Part shown: positions 45,949 to 53,880 of the stretch, piece by piece
Numbering within the stretch: position 1 is the first letter of the stretch
Layout of the letters: each line of letters begins with the position of its first letter
Made by a program: the position numbers and the translations under genes
The notes under the pieces: model-generated
Seen by the model: the letters and a program-made list of their open reading frames with translations, nothing else
What the model was told of the DNA's origin: nothing
The model's database searches: none
From: Algibacter pectinivorans
Lineage (GTDB): Bacteria; Bacteroidota; Bacteroidia; Flavobacteriales; Flavobacteriaceae
Assembly (NCBI RefSeq): GCF_900112595.1
Contig: NZ_FOMI01000001.1
Span: 124,001-188,000 of the forward strand
DNA: 64,000 bases
Direction: 5' to 3'

Positions 45949-47058
45949 TTATAATTTATTTATTACCGTACTTAAACGTTCTGTAATTTCTTCGATACCA
46001 CCAATACCATCAACACCAAAATATTTATTTTGTGCTGCATAATAATCTTTTAAAATAGCGGTTTCATCGTAATACACTTTAATTCTGTTTCTAATAACAG
46101 TTTCATCGGCATCATCTTTTCTTCCGCTAGTTTTTCCTCTTTCTAGTAAACGTTTTACTAAAACTTCATCATCAACCTCTAAGGCTATCATAGCATTAAT
46201 TTGAGAATCTTTGCTATCCATTAACTTATCTAAAGCTTCTGCTTGAGCGTTAGTGCGCGGAAAACCATCAAAAATAAAACCTTTTGCATCGGCATTTTTT
46301 TCTACCTCTGCATTTAACATATCTATGGTAACTTGATCTGGCACCAACTGTCCTTTCTCAATAAAAGATTTGGCCAGCATACCCAAAGCAGTATCATTTT
46401 TCATGTTGTATCTAAATACATCACCTGTAGAAATATGCACTAAATTATATTTCTCTTTTAAAAATTCTGCTTGTGTTCCTTTACCTGCTCCTGGAGGGCC
46501 AAATAATACTAAGTTAGTCATGTGTTGAGTTTGTTTAATTTGATAGACTTCTGGTAAATCTCTTCCTAAACCATCATAATCTAAGCCGTAGCCTACAATA
46601 AATTTATTAGGAATTTCAATACCTATATAATGTAATTTAAAATCTTTTTTATACGCTTCGGGCTTGTAAAATAGGGTTGCTATTTTTAACGCCTTTACGT
46701 TTTCGTTTTTAAAAATTCTGTGAATTTCAGCCAGTGTTTTTCCCGTATCTATAATATCTTCCAAAATAATTACGGTTCGCCCTGTTAAATCTTGTGTTAA
46801 ACCAATTAGCCTTTGTATGTCCTCGCTAGATTTAACGCCCTCATAAGAGGCTAATTTGATAAATGTAACTTCGCAAGGTTTAGGATACTTTTTAACAAAG
46901 TCGCTAACTACCATAAACGAGCCATTTAAAACACCAATAAACATTGGTATTTCGTCGCCTACATCTTCAGCAATTTCAATAGCCATACGTTCTAAAGCAG
47001 CATCTATCTCTTTGGCAGAAACAAAGGGTTTAAAATATTTATCGTGTAGCTTTATCAA
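45949..47058 (-). CDS. adk: Fused hypoxanthine phosphoribosyltransferase - adenylate kinase
   Basis: A 369-aa bifunctional protein. Residues 1-176 are a purine phosphoribosyltransferase with the PRPP loop VIILEDIIDTGKTL and PMFIGVLNGSFM (salvage of hypoxanthine to IMP). Residues 180-369 are a complete short adenylate kinase starting at Met180 (TNLVLFGPPGAGKGTQAEFL), with HISTGDVFRYN, DGFPRTNAQAEAL and a lidless-type ERGKTSGRKDDADE region (AMP + ATP to 2 ADP). The retained Met180 could also start a free kinase. The joint looks like two neighbouring genes that lost the stop between them. Confidence 0.93.
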   Translation of the reverse strand: MIKLHDKYFKPFVSAKEIDAALERMAIEIAEDVGDEIPMFIGVLNGSFMVVSDFVKKYPKPCEVTFIKLASYEGVKSSEDIQRLIGLTQDLTGRTVIILEDIIDTGKTLAEIHRIFKNENVKALKIATLFYKPEAYKKDFKLHYIGIEIPNKFIVGYGLDYDGLGRDLPEVYQIKQTQHMTNLVLFGPPGAGKGTQAEFLKEKYNLVHISTGDVFRYNMKNDTALGMLAKSFIEKGQLVPDQVTIDMLNAEVEKNADAKGFIFDGFPRTNAQAEALDKLMDSKDSQINAMIALEVDDEVLVKRLLERGKTSGRKDDADETVIRNRIKVYYDETAILKDYYAAQNKYFGVDGIGGIEEITERLSTVINKL

Positions 47059-47079
47059 GGGAAATAATTTTTAAAGTCG

Positions 47080-47087
47080 CAAAGATA
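47080..47087 (-). promoter_or_regulatory. Candidate -7 box of hpt-adk
   Basis: On the minus strand this reads TATCTTTG, matching TAnnTTTG, 22 bases before the hpt-adk ATG at 47058. No clear TTTG at the -33 distance. Confidence 0.4.
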
Positions 47088-47220
47088 ATCAATATACTTA
47101 ATACATCTAGTTTTTAAGCAAAATTGACCCATAAAAAGAATAAAATAGGTGTATTCCTCCTAAATTTAGCAATCCTATTTTTTTGATTTATGATTTCTCG
47201 ACTAATTTAAGATTTAAGTG

Positions 47221-47228
47221 TATTTTTG
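47221..47228 (+). promoter_or_regulatory. Candidate -7 box of purKE
   Basis: TATTTTTG matches TAnnTTTG. It ends 33 bases before the purK ATG at 47262. It lies divergent to the hpt-adk box about 135 bases away, so purine salvage and de novo genes share one intergenic control region. Confidence 0.4.
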
Positions 47229-47261
47229 CGTAACTTTAATAGCGTATTAGCAGTAAAAATC

Positions 47262-48419
47262 ATGACAAATTATTTTTCTTCAAATTTTAAACTTGGTATT
47301 CTTGGTGGTGGTCAATTAGGTAAAATGCTACTTTACAACACTAGAAAGTTTGACATTTTCACGGCCGTTCTAGATTCTAGCAACGAAGCGCCTTCTAAGA
47401 TGGCCTGTAACGAATTTCAGCTGGGAGATTTAATGGATTATGATGCTGTTTATAATTTTGGTAAACAAGTAGATATTTTAACTATCGAAATTGAAAACGT
47501 AAATGTTGACGCCCTTGAAACTCTAGAGAAAGAGGGTGTAAAAGTGTATCCAGCATCAAAAACATTACGTCAAATTCAAAATAAGGCGAAACAAAAATTA
47601 TTTTATCGCGATCAAAACATTCCAACATCGGATTTCACAAGGTTTGCTTACCTATCGGAAATAGAAGATGCTATTATAAATGGCGGTTTACACTTTCCTT
47701 TTGTTTGGAAGGCTGCTCAATTTGGTTACGATGGTAATGGTGTAAAAGTGGTTAGAACATTAGAAGACCTTAAAAGGTTACCAAAAGGCGAATGTATTGC
47801 CGAAGAACTAATCCCTTTTAAAAATGAATTAGCCGTTATTGTCGCAAGAAGTGCATCGGGCGAAATAAAAACCTACCCGGTTGTTGAAATGGAATTTCAT
47901 CCAGAAGCCAATCAAGTTGAGTATGTAATTTGTCCGGCTAGAATTCCTGATAGTGTAGCTAAAAAAGCTGAAGAAGTAGCCTTAAAAACATCAAAAGCAT
48001 TTAATCATGTTGGCTTATTAGCCGTTGAAATGTTTCAAACAGAAAACGACGATATTTTAGTTAATGAAGTAGCACCCAGACCTCATAATTCTGGGCACCA
48101 AACTATAGAAGCAAGTTATACGTCGCAGTTTGAACAGCATATTAGAGCTATTTTAGATTTACCTTTAGGAAGAACCGATAGTAAAGTTGGCGGAGTTATG
48201 GTAAACCTAGTTGGCGCAGAAGGTTATACAGGTAACGTGGTTTATCAAAACATTGAAAACATCATGAAGCTAGATGGTGTAACCCCACATATTTACGGTA
48301 AAAAAGAAACACGACCATTTAGAAAAATGGGACATGTAACTATTGTAAATGAAGATTTAAATGAGGCAAGACGGGTTGCAGAATTAGTAAAGAAAAGTAT
48401 AAAAGTTATAAGCGAATAA
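47262..48419 (+). CDS. purK: 5-(carboxyamino)imidazole ribonucleotide synthase
   Basis: ATP-grasp enzyme that carboxylates AIR to N5-CAIR with bicarbonate in purine synthesis. It is 385 aa from the ATG at 47262, chosen because the family starts just before FKLGILGGGQLGKML; a non-ATG start would lie 12 codons upstream. ATP-grasp signatures include FPFVWKAAQFGYDGNGV and NEVAPRPHNSGHQTIEA. It is followed by purE after 68 bases and is divergent from the hpt-adk fusion. Confidence 0.96.
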   Translation: MTNYFSSNFKLGILGGGQLGKMLLYNTRKFDIFTAVLDSSNEAPSKMACNEFQLGDLMDYDAVYNFGKQVDILTIEIENVNVDALETLEKEGVKVYPASKTLRQIQNKAKQKLFYRDQNIPTSDFTRFAYLSEIEDAIINGGLHFPFVWKAAQFGYDGNGVKVVRTLEDLKRLPKGECIAEELIPFKNELAVIVARSASGEIKTYPVVEMEFHPEANQVEYVICPARIPDSVAKKAEEVALKTSKAFNHVGLLAVEMFQTENDDILVNEVAPRPHNSGHQTIEASYTSQFEQHIRAILDLPLGRTDSKVGGVMVNLVGAEGYTGNVVYQNIENIMKLDGVTPHIYGKKETRPFRKMGHVTIVNEDLNEARRVAELVKKSIKVISE

Positions 48420-48487
48420 ACATCAATAAAAACAAAATCCTGATTAGTGAACTTTAGGTTTTTGAAATTTAAAAAATTGTAATTTAT

Positions 48488-48967
48488 ATGAAAGTAGGAG
48501 TTATTATGGGAAGTAAAAGTGATCTTCCTGTTATGCAAGAAGCCATAGACATCTTAAATGGTTTTGATATTGAAGTTGAAGTAGATATCGTTTCGGCACA
48601 CCGTACACCCGAAAAACTATTCGATTACGGTAAACATGCACACACGAGAGGTTTTGCTGTTGTAATTGCTGGTGCTGGTGGTGCTGCGCACTTGCCTGGT
48701 ATGATTGCTTCTTTATCACCATTACCTGTAATAGGTGTGCCTGTAAAAAGCAGCAATTCTATAGATGGTTGGGACTCTGTACTTTCTATTTTACAAATGC
48801 CAGGTGGTGTGCCTGTAGCTACAGTAGCTTTAAACGGCGCGAAAAATGCCGGAATTCTGGCAGCTCAAATTATTGGAAGTAGCGACAAATGTGTGCTAGA
48901 TAAAATAATTGCTTACAAGGAAGGGCTAAAAATTAAAGTAAACGAATCTGCTAAAGATTTACAATAA
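48488..48967 (+). CDS. purE: N5-carboxyaminoimidazole ribonucleotide mutase
   Basis: Class I PurE that converts N5-CAIR to CAIR, the step after PurK. It is 159 aa. Motifs include MGSKSDLPVMQEA, VSAHRTPEKLFDY and IAGAGGAAHLPGMIASL. PurK and PurE next to each other show the two-step bacterial route. A strong terminator follows 2 bases after the stop. Confidence 0.97.
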   Translation: MKVGVIMGSKSDLPVMQEAIDILNGFDIEVEVDIVSAHRTPEKLFDYGKHAHTRGFAVVIAGAGGAAHLPGMIASLSPLPVIGVPVKSSNSIDGWDSVLSILQMPGGVPVATVALNGAKNAGILAAQIIGSSDKCVLDKIIAYKEGLKIKVNESAKDLQ

Positions 48968-48969
48968 AA

Positions 48970-48997
48970 AAAAGCCCTGAAGTTATTCAGGGCTTTT
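48970..48997 (+). terminator. Terminator of purKE
   Basis: AAAAGCCCTGAA (48970-48981), loop GTTA, TTCAGGGCTTTT (48986-48997). Perfect 12-bp stem with a GC core and T-run. Right after the purE stop. Confidence 0.92.
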
Positions 48998-49061
48998 CAG
49001 CTATTAACAAATAATTCTCATGAGTTAGTCACTCTTCGTATTATTGGCTGCAAAAATATAC

Positions 49062-49091
49062 AATATTTACTATGCGTACATAGTAAATATT
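49062..49091. promoter_or_regulatory. 13-bp inverted repeat upstream of the M3 peptidase gene
   Basis: AATATTTACTATG (49062-49074) and CATAGTAAATATT (49079-49091) are exact reverse complements with a 4-base spacer. It ends 24 bases before the peptidase ATG. It could be a repressor operator or a leader hairpin; only weak T-richness follows on the plus strand, and the purE terminator is already present upstream. I see no cognate regulator beside it. Confidence 0.5.
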
Positions 49092-49115
49092 ATTTTTAAC
49101 ACATTCATTAAAGAA

Positions 49116-51149
49116 ATGATAAAAAAAACTCTACTTACACCGTTTAAAACTAAATATAATACGCCTCCTTTCAGAATAATTGAAACTTCTGATTACCTAC
49201 CAACAATAAAAGAGGCTATAAAAATGGCTAAAAATGAAATTGATGCCATTGTAAACAATCCTGAAAGTCCAACCTTCGAGAACACTATTGTAGCCTTAGA
49301 TTTTTCTGGTGAGCAGTTGGATAGAATTTCTAGTATTTTCTTTAATTTAAATTCGGCCGAAACAAATGAAGACATTCAAAAAATAGCTCAAGAAGTATCG
49401 CCTTTACTATCAGAATTCAGTAACGACATTACTTTAAATGAAGATTTATTTAAGCGTGTTAAGGCGGTTTATGATGCTAAATCAGAGTTAGAATTAACGG
49501 TTGAGCAAACCACACTTCTAGATAAAAAATATAAAGGTTTCTCTAGAAACGGAGCCAACTTACCAGAAGACAAAAAAGATAAACTTAGGGACATTGATAA
49601 AAAACTAAGTCAGTTAAGTTTAAAATTTGGCGAAAATGTTTTAGCTGAAACCAACAAGTTTGAAATGCTTATTACAAACGAAGCCGATTTATCTGGACTA
49701 CCAGAAGGCACTATAGAAGCTGCAAAACAGTTAGCAGAATCTAAAGATAAAGAAGGTTGGCTATTTACTTTAGACTATCCGAGTTACATACCATTTGTAA
49801 CCTACGCAGATAATAGAGAACTAAGAAAAAAAATAACCTTAGCAGCAGGTAGTAAAGCGTTTAAAAACGATGCATTAGATAATCAAGATAACGTATTACA
49901 AATTACAAAACTTAGGCACGAGCGTGCTAATTTATTGGGTTACAAAACCTACGCACACTTTGTTTTAGAAGAGCGTATGGCCCAAACGCCTGAAACAGTT
50001 CTTAATTTTTCGAATGAATTGCTTGAAAAAGCAAAACCAGCAGCAGATCGAGAATTTAAAAACCTTGAAAATTTTGCTAAAGAACTCGATAATATTGATT
50101 GCTTAGAAAAATGGGATGGCTCATATTATTCCGAAAAGCTAAAGCAGAAACTTTACAGTTTAGATGACGAAAAACTTAAACCGTACTTTAAATTAGAAAA
50201 CGTTATTAATGGTGCGTTTACAATAGCTAATAAATTATTCGATTTAAAATTTGAAGAAATTGATACTATAGATAAATACCATGACGATGTTTTAACATAT
50301 AAAGTTACAGACACTAATGGCAACTTTATTTCTGTTTTTTATGCCGATTTCTTCCCTAGACCAGGAAAACGAAATGGCGCGTGGATGACCTCATACAAAC
50401 CACAATACATCTTAAATGGTGAAAACAGCAGACCGCACGTTTCTATTGTTTGCAACTTTACAAAACCAACTAAAAGCAAACCTTCATTATTAACTTTTAA
50501 TGAGGTTACAACTTTGTTTCACGAATTCGGACATGCATTACATGGCATGTTGGCTAACACCACCTACCCTAGTCTTTCTGGTACAAGTGTATTTTGGGAT
50601 TTTGTAGAGTTACCAAGCCAGGTTATGGAAAATTGGTGTTTCGAGAAAGAAGCCCTAGAGCTTTTTGCTACGCATTACGAAACCGGAGAAGTTATCCCAA
50701 TGGAATTGGTAGAAAAAATAAAAGAATCGGCTACGTTTCATGAAGGTATGCAAACCTTGCGTCAATTAAGTTTTGGTTTATTAGATATGAGTTGGCATGG
50801 TCAAGACCCAACCCAAATTACAGATGTAAAAGCTTTTGAGACCGAAGTATTCAAAAACACATCGTTATATCCTACAACTAAAGAAACCTGTATGAGTACT
50901 GCATTTTCTCATATTTTTCAAGGTGGATATTCCTCGGGCTATTACAGCTACAAATGGGCGGAAGTTTTAGATGCTGATGCTTTTGAGTATTTTAAGGAAG
51001 AAGGCATTTTCAATAAAACAGTTGCTACAAAATTTAAAGACAACGTATTAAGCCAAGGCGGAACCGAAAACCCAATGACGCTTTACAAACGTTTTAGAGG
51101 CCAAGAGCCAAAACCTGAAGCGTTATTAAGACGCGCAGGATTAATATAA
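49116..51149 (+). CDS. M3 family oligopeptidase / peptidyl-dipeptidase Dcp
   Basis: Zinc metallopeptidase that degrades short peptides. It is 677 aa from the ATG at 49116 (MIKKTLLTPFKTKYNTPPF); the frame is open 24 codons upstream but that part is not like the family. The zinc site is HEFGH at residues 469-473 (TLFHEFGHALHGML), with the third ligand Glu downstream in SGTSVFWDFVELPSQVMENW. No signal peptide is visible, so it is cytoplasmic. Length suits Dcp. A terminator follows. Confidence 0.93.
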   Translation: MIKKTLLTPFKTKYNTPPFRIIETSDYLPTIKEAIKMAKNEIDAIVNNPESPTFENTIVALDFSGEQLDRISSIFFNLNSAETNEDIQKIAQEVSPLLSEFSNDITLNEDLFKRVKAVYDAKSELELTVEQTTLLDKKYKGFSRNGANLPEDKKDKLRDIDKKLSQLSLKFGENVLAETNKFEMLITNEADLSGLPEGTIEAAKQLAESKDKEGWLFTLDYPSYIPFVTYADNRELRKKITLAAGSKAFKNDALDNQDNVLQITKLRHERANLLGYKTYAHFVLEERMAQTPETVLNFSNELLEKAKPAADREFKNLENFAKELDNIDCLEKWDGSYYSEKLKQKLYSLDDEKLKPYFKLENVINGAFTIANKLFDLKFEEIDTIDKYHDDVLTYKVTDTNGNFISVFYADFFPRPGKRNGAWMTSYKPQYILNGENSRPHVSIVCNFTKPTKSKPSLLTFNEVTTLFHEFGHALHGMLANTTYPSLSGTSVFWDFVELPSQVMENWCFEKEALELFATHYETGEVIPMELVEKIKESATFHEGMQTLRQLSFGLLDMSWHGQDPTQITDVKAFETEVFKNTSLYPTTKETCMSTAFSHIFQGGYSSGYYSYKWAEVLDADAFEYFKEEGIFNKTVATKFKDNVLSQGGTENPMTLYKRFRGQEPKPEALLRRAGLI

Positions 51150-51162
51150 ATTATTACAAAGA

Positions 51163-51194
51163 AAAGCTGAATCTTAATGATCAGCTTTCTTTTT
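51163..51194 (+). terminator. Terminator after the M3 peptidase
   Basis: AAAGCTGA (51163-51170) pairs with TCAGCTTT (51181-51188) across a 10-base loop and is followed by CTTTTT. It lies just upstream of the regulator's operator. Confidence 0.75.
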
Positions 51195-51200
51195 AGAATA

Positions 51201-51224
51201 AACTTTCAATAATTACTGAAAGTT
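51201..51224. promoter_or_regulatory. 24-bp palindromic operator, copy 1 (before gbsR-like gene)
   Basis: AACTTTCA-N8-TGAAAGTT, where the centre itself contains TAATTA, so 23 of 24 positions fit a palindrome around the axis apart from one A/C pair. It overlaps the -33 position relative to the TATATTTG box at 51238. A dimeric repressor bound here would block that promoter. Copy 2 (51767-51790) is its exact reverse complement. Confidence 0.7.
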
Positions 51225-51237
51225 TAAAAAGTTTTAC

Positions 51238-51245
51238 TATATTTG
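51238..51245 (+). promoter_or_regulatory. -7 box of the gbsR-like gene
   Basis: TATATTTG matches TAnnTTTG and ends 3 bases before the ATG at 51249. The expected start site would lie on or inside the first codons, so the transcript may be leaderless. The palindrome occupies its -33 region. Confidence 0.5.
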
Positions 51246-51248
51246 GAC

Positions 51249-51752
51249 ATGGAATATCAAGAAGCAAAAGAAAAATTTATTAGCACATGGGGAAGTTTAG
51301 GCACACTATGGGGCATAAACAAGGCTATGGCTCAAATTCAATCGTTGCTTTTTATTTCTACAAAAGCGCTATCCATGGAAGAAATCATGGAAGAGTTAAA
51401 AATTTCTAGAGGAAACACAAGCATGAATTTACGCCAATTAATGGATTGGGGTATTGTAACTAAAGCGTTAATTCCTGGTGAGCGCAAAGAGTATTTTACC
51501 ACAGAAAAAGATGTTCAAGAACTTGCAAGACATATTGCAAAAGAACGTAGCAGACGAGAAATTAAACCGGTAATTAAAATTTTAAAAGATGTATCGTCCA
51601 TAAAAGATGATGGCACCGAAAAAACCAAGGAACTTATTAAGCAAACAAAAGCTTTACACGATTTGGCCGAAACAGCAGATGCTATGATGAACAAAATTGT
51701 TAATCAAGAACAAACTTGGATTACTAAATCTTTAATGAAATTGATAAAATAA
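51249..51752 (+). CDS. GbsR/MarR-like transcriptional regulator
   Basis: A 167-aa winged-helix protein, likely a dimeric repressor. The ATG at 51249 was chosen because the frame upstream has only a TTG at 51243 and the family starts near MEYQEAKEKFISTWGSLGTLWG. The recognition part is LSMEEIMEELKISRGNTSMNLRQLMDWGIVTKA with a wing at GERKEYFTT. The C-terminal half is a long helix for dimerisation. Identical palindromes lie before and after the gene, indicating autoregulation and control of the next two genes. The inducer is unknown. Confidence 0.85.
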   Translation: MEYQEAKEKFISTWGSLGTLWGINKAMAQIQSLLFISTKALSMEEIMEELKISRGNTSMNLRQLMDWGIVTKALIPGERKEYFTTEKDVQELARHIAKERSRREIKPVIKILKDVSSIKDDGTEKTKELIKQTKALHDLAETADAMMNKIVNQEQTWITKSLMKLIK

Positions 51753-51766
51753 AAAAATTTAAAACA

Positions 51767-51790
51767 AACTTTCAGTAATTATTGAAAGTT
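51767..51790. promoter_or_regulatory. 24-bp palindromic operator, copy 2 (between regulator and membrane gene)
   Basis: AACTTTCA-N8-TGAAAGTT, the exact reverse complement of copy 1 over all 24 bases. It lies 14 bases after the regulator stop and 26 bases before the membrane-protein gene. No clean TAnnTTTG box follows, so it may act as a second binding site, a roadblock, or control a non-consensus promoter. Confidence 0.7.
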
Positions 51791-51816
51791 CAATAATAAT
51801 AAAATTTTAAGAAATT

Positions 51817-52164
51817 ATGAGAAATTTACATTATACAAATTGTTTCTTTTATAGCTTAACCCTAATACCATACATAACTATATACTATTTTATATACGGC
51901 ATGTACGCCCAATTAATACTTGGTGTTACACAAATAATAATGGCTTTAGTTTTATTATTTTTTGGTAAAAAACTAAATAGAGAAATTAAAAAACACCTAA
52001 AAAATTATTGGATACTAACCCTAGGAATCTTACTACTAATATTTCTTTTTACTCAAGCAAATTCAAACACCAATGAAATTATACTAGTTCTATTTGTTTT
52101 TATTCTCCCAATGGGTATTGCAAGCTACTTTTTATACATAACCCACTTAATACGTAAACAATGA
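51817..52164 (+). CDS. Small membrane protein of unknown function
   Basis: A 115-aa protein with four predicted membrane segments (about residues 9-32, 34-50, 64-80, 88-108) and a basic loop KKLNREIKKHLKN between the second and third. I do not recognise a family. Its stop overlaps the next gene's start (ATGA, 4 bases), so translation is coupled to the TIGR01777 protein. It lies directly after operator copy 2. Confidence 0.65.
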   Translation: MRNLHYTNCFFYSLTLIPYITIYYFIYGMYAQLILGVTQIIMALVLLFFGKKLNREIKKHLKNYWILTLGILLLIFLFTQANSNTNEIILVLFVFILPMGIASYFLYITHLIRKQ

Positions 52165-53060
52165 GAACTATAATAATTGCCGGAGGAAGCGGATTTCTTG
52201 GTCAGGTTCTAGAAAACTATTTTACCAAAAAGAATTATTTGGTAAAAACATTAACAAGAAACCCTAAAAAAGAAAATGATATTTTTTGGACAGCTAAACA
52301 TTTGGATGCATGGACTAAGCACCTTGAGAGCGCAGAAATTTTAATTAACCTTACAGGAAAATCTGTGGATTGTAGATACACCAATAAAAACAAAAAATTA
52401 ATTCTAGACTCTAGAATTAAGACTACCAAGCTTCTTGATTTGGCCATTAGAGCATGCAAAAACCCTCCAAAAATTTGGATAAATTCTTCAACCGCTACAA
52501 TTTACAAAGATTCTTATACTAAAGAAATGACCGAAGCATACGGCGAAATTGGAGACGACTTTTCGATGAATGTTGCCAAATCTTGGGAAGCAGCGTTTAA
52601 CCAAATTAACACACCTAAAACCAGAAAAATAACATTACGCACATCGATTGTTTTAGGTAAAAACGGAGGTGCTTTAATACCACTTAAAAGGTTAACAATC
52701 CTTGGCCTAGGAGGAAAACAAGGCTCTGGAAAACAGAGAGTAAGTTGGATACATGAGTTGGATTTTTGTAGAGCCATAAACTTTTTAATTAAGCATAAAA
52801 ATCTTGATGGTATTTTTAATTTATGTGTACCAAAACCAACGAATAACAAAACATTAATGAAATCGCTTAGACGTATATTAAAAATCCCGTTTGGAATTCG
52901 TCACCCCATCCCTGTACTTAAACTTGGCGCAAAACTTATTGGCACTGAAACTGAATTGGTATTGAAAAGTAGAAATGTTATTCCTGAACGTCTTTTAAAT
53001 AATAATTTTAAATTTAGCTTTACACGTATTGAACATGCATTATCCCATTTGGCTACCTAA
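52161..53060 (+). CDS. TIGR01777 family epimerase-like protein
   Basis: A 299-aa extended short-chain dehydrogenase-like protein. The N-terminal nucleotide-binding loop is IIIAGGSGFLGQVL. The family mark LINLTGKSVDCRYTNKNK is present, then INSSTATIYKD and LRTSIVLGKNGGAL. The C-terminal DUF1731-like part ends with a segment containing PERLLNNNFKF. The reaction is unknown. It is third in the regulator operon with 4-base overlap to the membrane gene. Confidence 0.9.
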   Translation: MRTIIIAGGSGFLGQVLENYFTKKNYLVKTLTRNPKKENDIFWTAKHLDAWTKHLESAEILINLTGKSVDCRYTNKNKKLILDSRIKTTKLLDLAIRACKNPPKIWINSSTATIYKDSYTKEMTEAYGEIGDDFSMNVAKSWEAAFNQINTPKTRKITLRTSIVLGKNGGALIPLKRLTILGLGGKQGSGKQRVSWIHELDFCRAINFLIKHKNLDGIFNLCVPKPTNNKTLMKSLRRILKIPFGIRHPIPVLKLGAKLIGTETELVLKSRNVIPERLLNNNFKFSFTRIEHALSHLAT

Positions 53061-53120
53061 TTAGGAAACCTTAAAAAAGGAGAATGCAGTTGGATAATTA
53101 ACTACTTCCAACGGCAAACT

Positions 53121-53234
53121 TACCCGCGCCATGGATAGTAGCGGATAACCCACAACCCGACGAAGGAGGTGAGAGCACTTGTAGCGTATAGCTTGCTTCC
53201 TTTCTTTTGGCGGGGGCAGGGGTAGCACCATAAT
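53121..53234 (+). repeat. Dispersed intergenic repeat, copy D
   Basis: It shares CCCGCGC..GGATAGTAGCGGATAACCC, AACCCGACGAAGGAGGTGAG and CACTTGTAGCGTATAGC with the other copies and ends GGGGTAGCACCATAAT. It is more diverged at the right side, where a G-rich stretch replaces the GACCC block. It lies between the TIGR01777 gene and the sigma factor gene, both plus strand, 60 bases from the first. Confidence 0.65.
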
Positions 53235-53292
53235 TATAGGCACTATAATCGCTTATTTATTAAGATCTAGTATTAAATTCCATTTTTTTAGC

Positions 53293-53300
53293 TATTTTTG
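53293..53300 (+). promoter_or_regulatory. Candidate -7 box of the sigma factor gene
   Basis: TATTTTTG matches TAnnTTTG and lies 26 bases before the sigma ATG at 53327. No TTTG at the -33 distance. If the gene is autoregulated by its own sigma, another promoter type would be expected. Confidence 0.35.
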
Positions 53301-53326
53301 ATATCTTATAAGAAATACAAAATAAA

Positions 53327-53878
53327 ATGTCCCACCATCAAATTGACCCTAATAAATGGATTGATCTGTACTCAGATTACCTGTTTAACTATACAATTAC
53401 ACGGGTAAGCGATCGAGAAAAGGCTCAAGACTTGGTACAAGACACCTTTTTGGCCGGTTTAAAATCTATGAAAAACTTTAAAGGCGAAGCGAGCGAACGC
53501 ACGTGGTTGGTTTCTATATTAAAGCGAAAAATTATAGATCATTACCGAAAAATTAACTCTAACAAAGGAAAAGCTGAAGTAAGAATTAATTACAATGACG
53601 CTGAAAGCGAAGGAGATTGGCTAGAAGAACGAGTGGCAGACCCCTTTGATAAAACGGCCGAAGATCATTTACAAAATAATGAATTGGGTGATGCCATACA
53701 CAAATGTCTAGGGAAATTACCTAAAAAACAATCTGAAATTTTTAAAATGAAAACCATACTTGGATACGAAACAGAAGTTATTTGTAATGAATTAAATATT
53801 ACTGCGTCTAACTTATGGGTTATCATCCACAGAGCTAGAACAGCTATGGCAGATTGCCTTAAAGATAATTGGTTTTAA
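53327..53878 (+). CDS. ECF-type RNA polymerase sigma factor
   Basis: A 183-aa sigma-70 family factor with only regions 2 and 4. Region 2 covers WIDLYSDYLFNYTITRVSDREKAQDLVQDTF and the -10-binding part ASERTWLVSILKRKIIDHYRK. Region 4 has LPKKQSEIFKMKTILGYETEVICNELNITASNLWVIIHRARTAM with its helix-turn-helix. It is followed 2 bases later by a gene for a Cys/His protein that looks like its anti-sigma factor. The target regulon is unknown. Confidence 0.92.
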   Translation: MSHHQIDPNKWIDLYSDYLFNYTITRVSDREKAQDLVQDTFLAGLKSMKNFKGEASERTWLVSILKRKIIDHYRKINSNKGKAEVRINYNDAESEGDWLEERVADPFDKTAEDHLQNNELGDAIHKCLGKLPKKQSEIFKMKTILGYETEVICNELNITASNLWVIIHRARTAMADCLKDNWF

Positions 53879-53880
53879 TT

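Noticed and set aside
24634-53326. Repeat copies as CRISPR, tRNA or rRNA fragments
   Set aside because: The copies are far apart with no regular spacers, and no cloverleaf or rRNA signature could be folded from the core.
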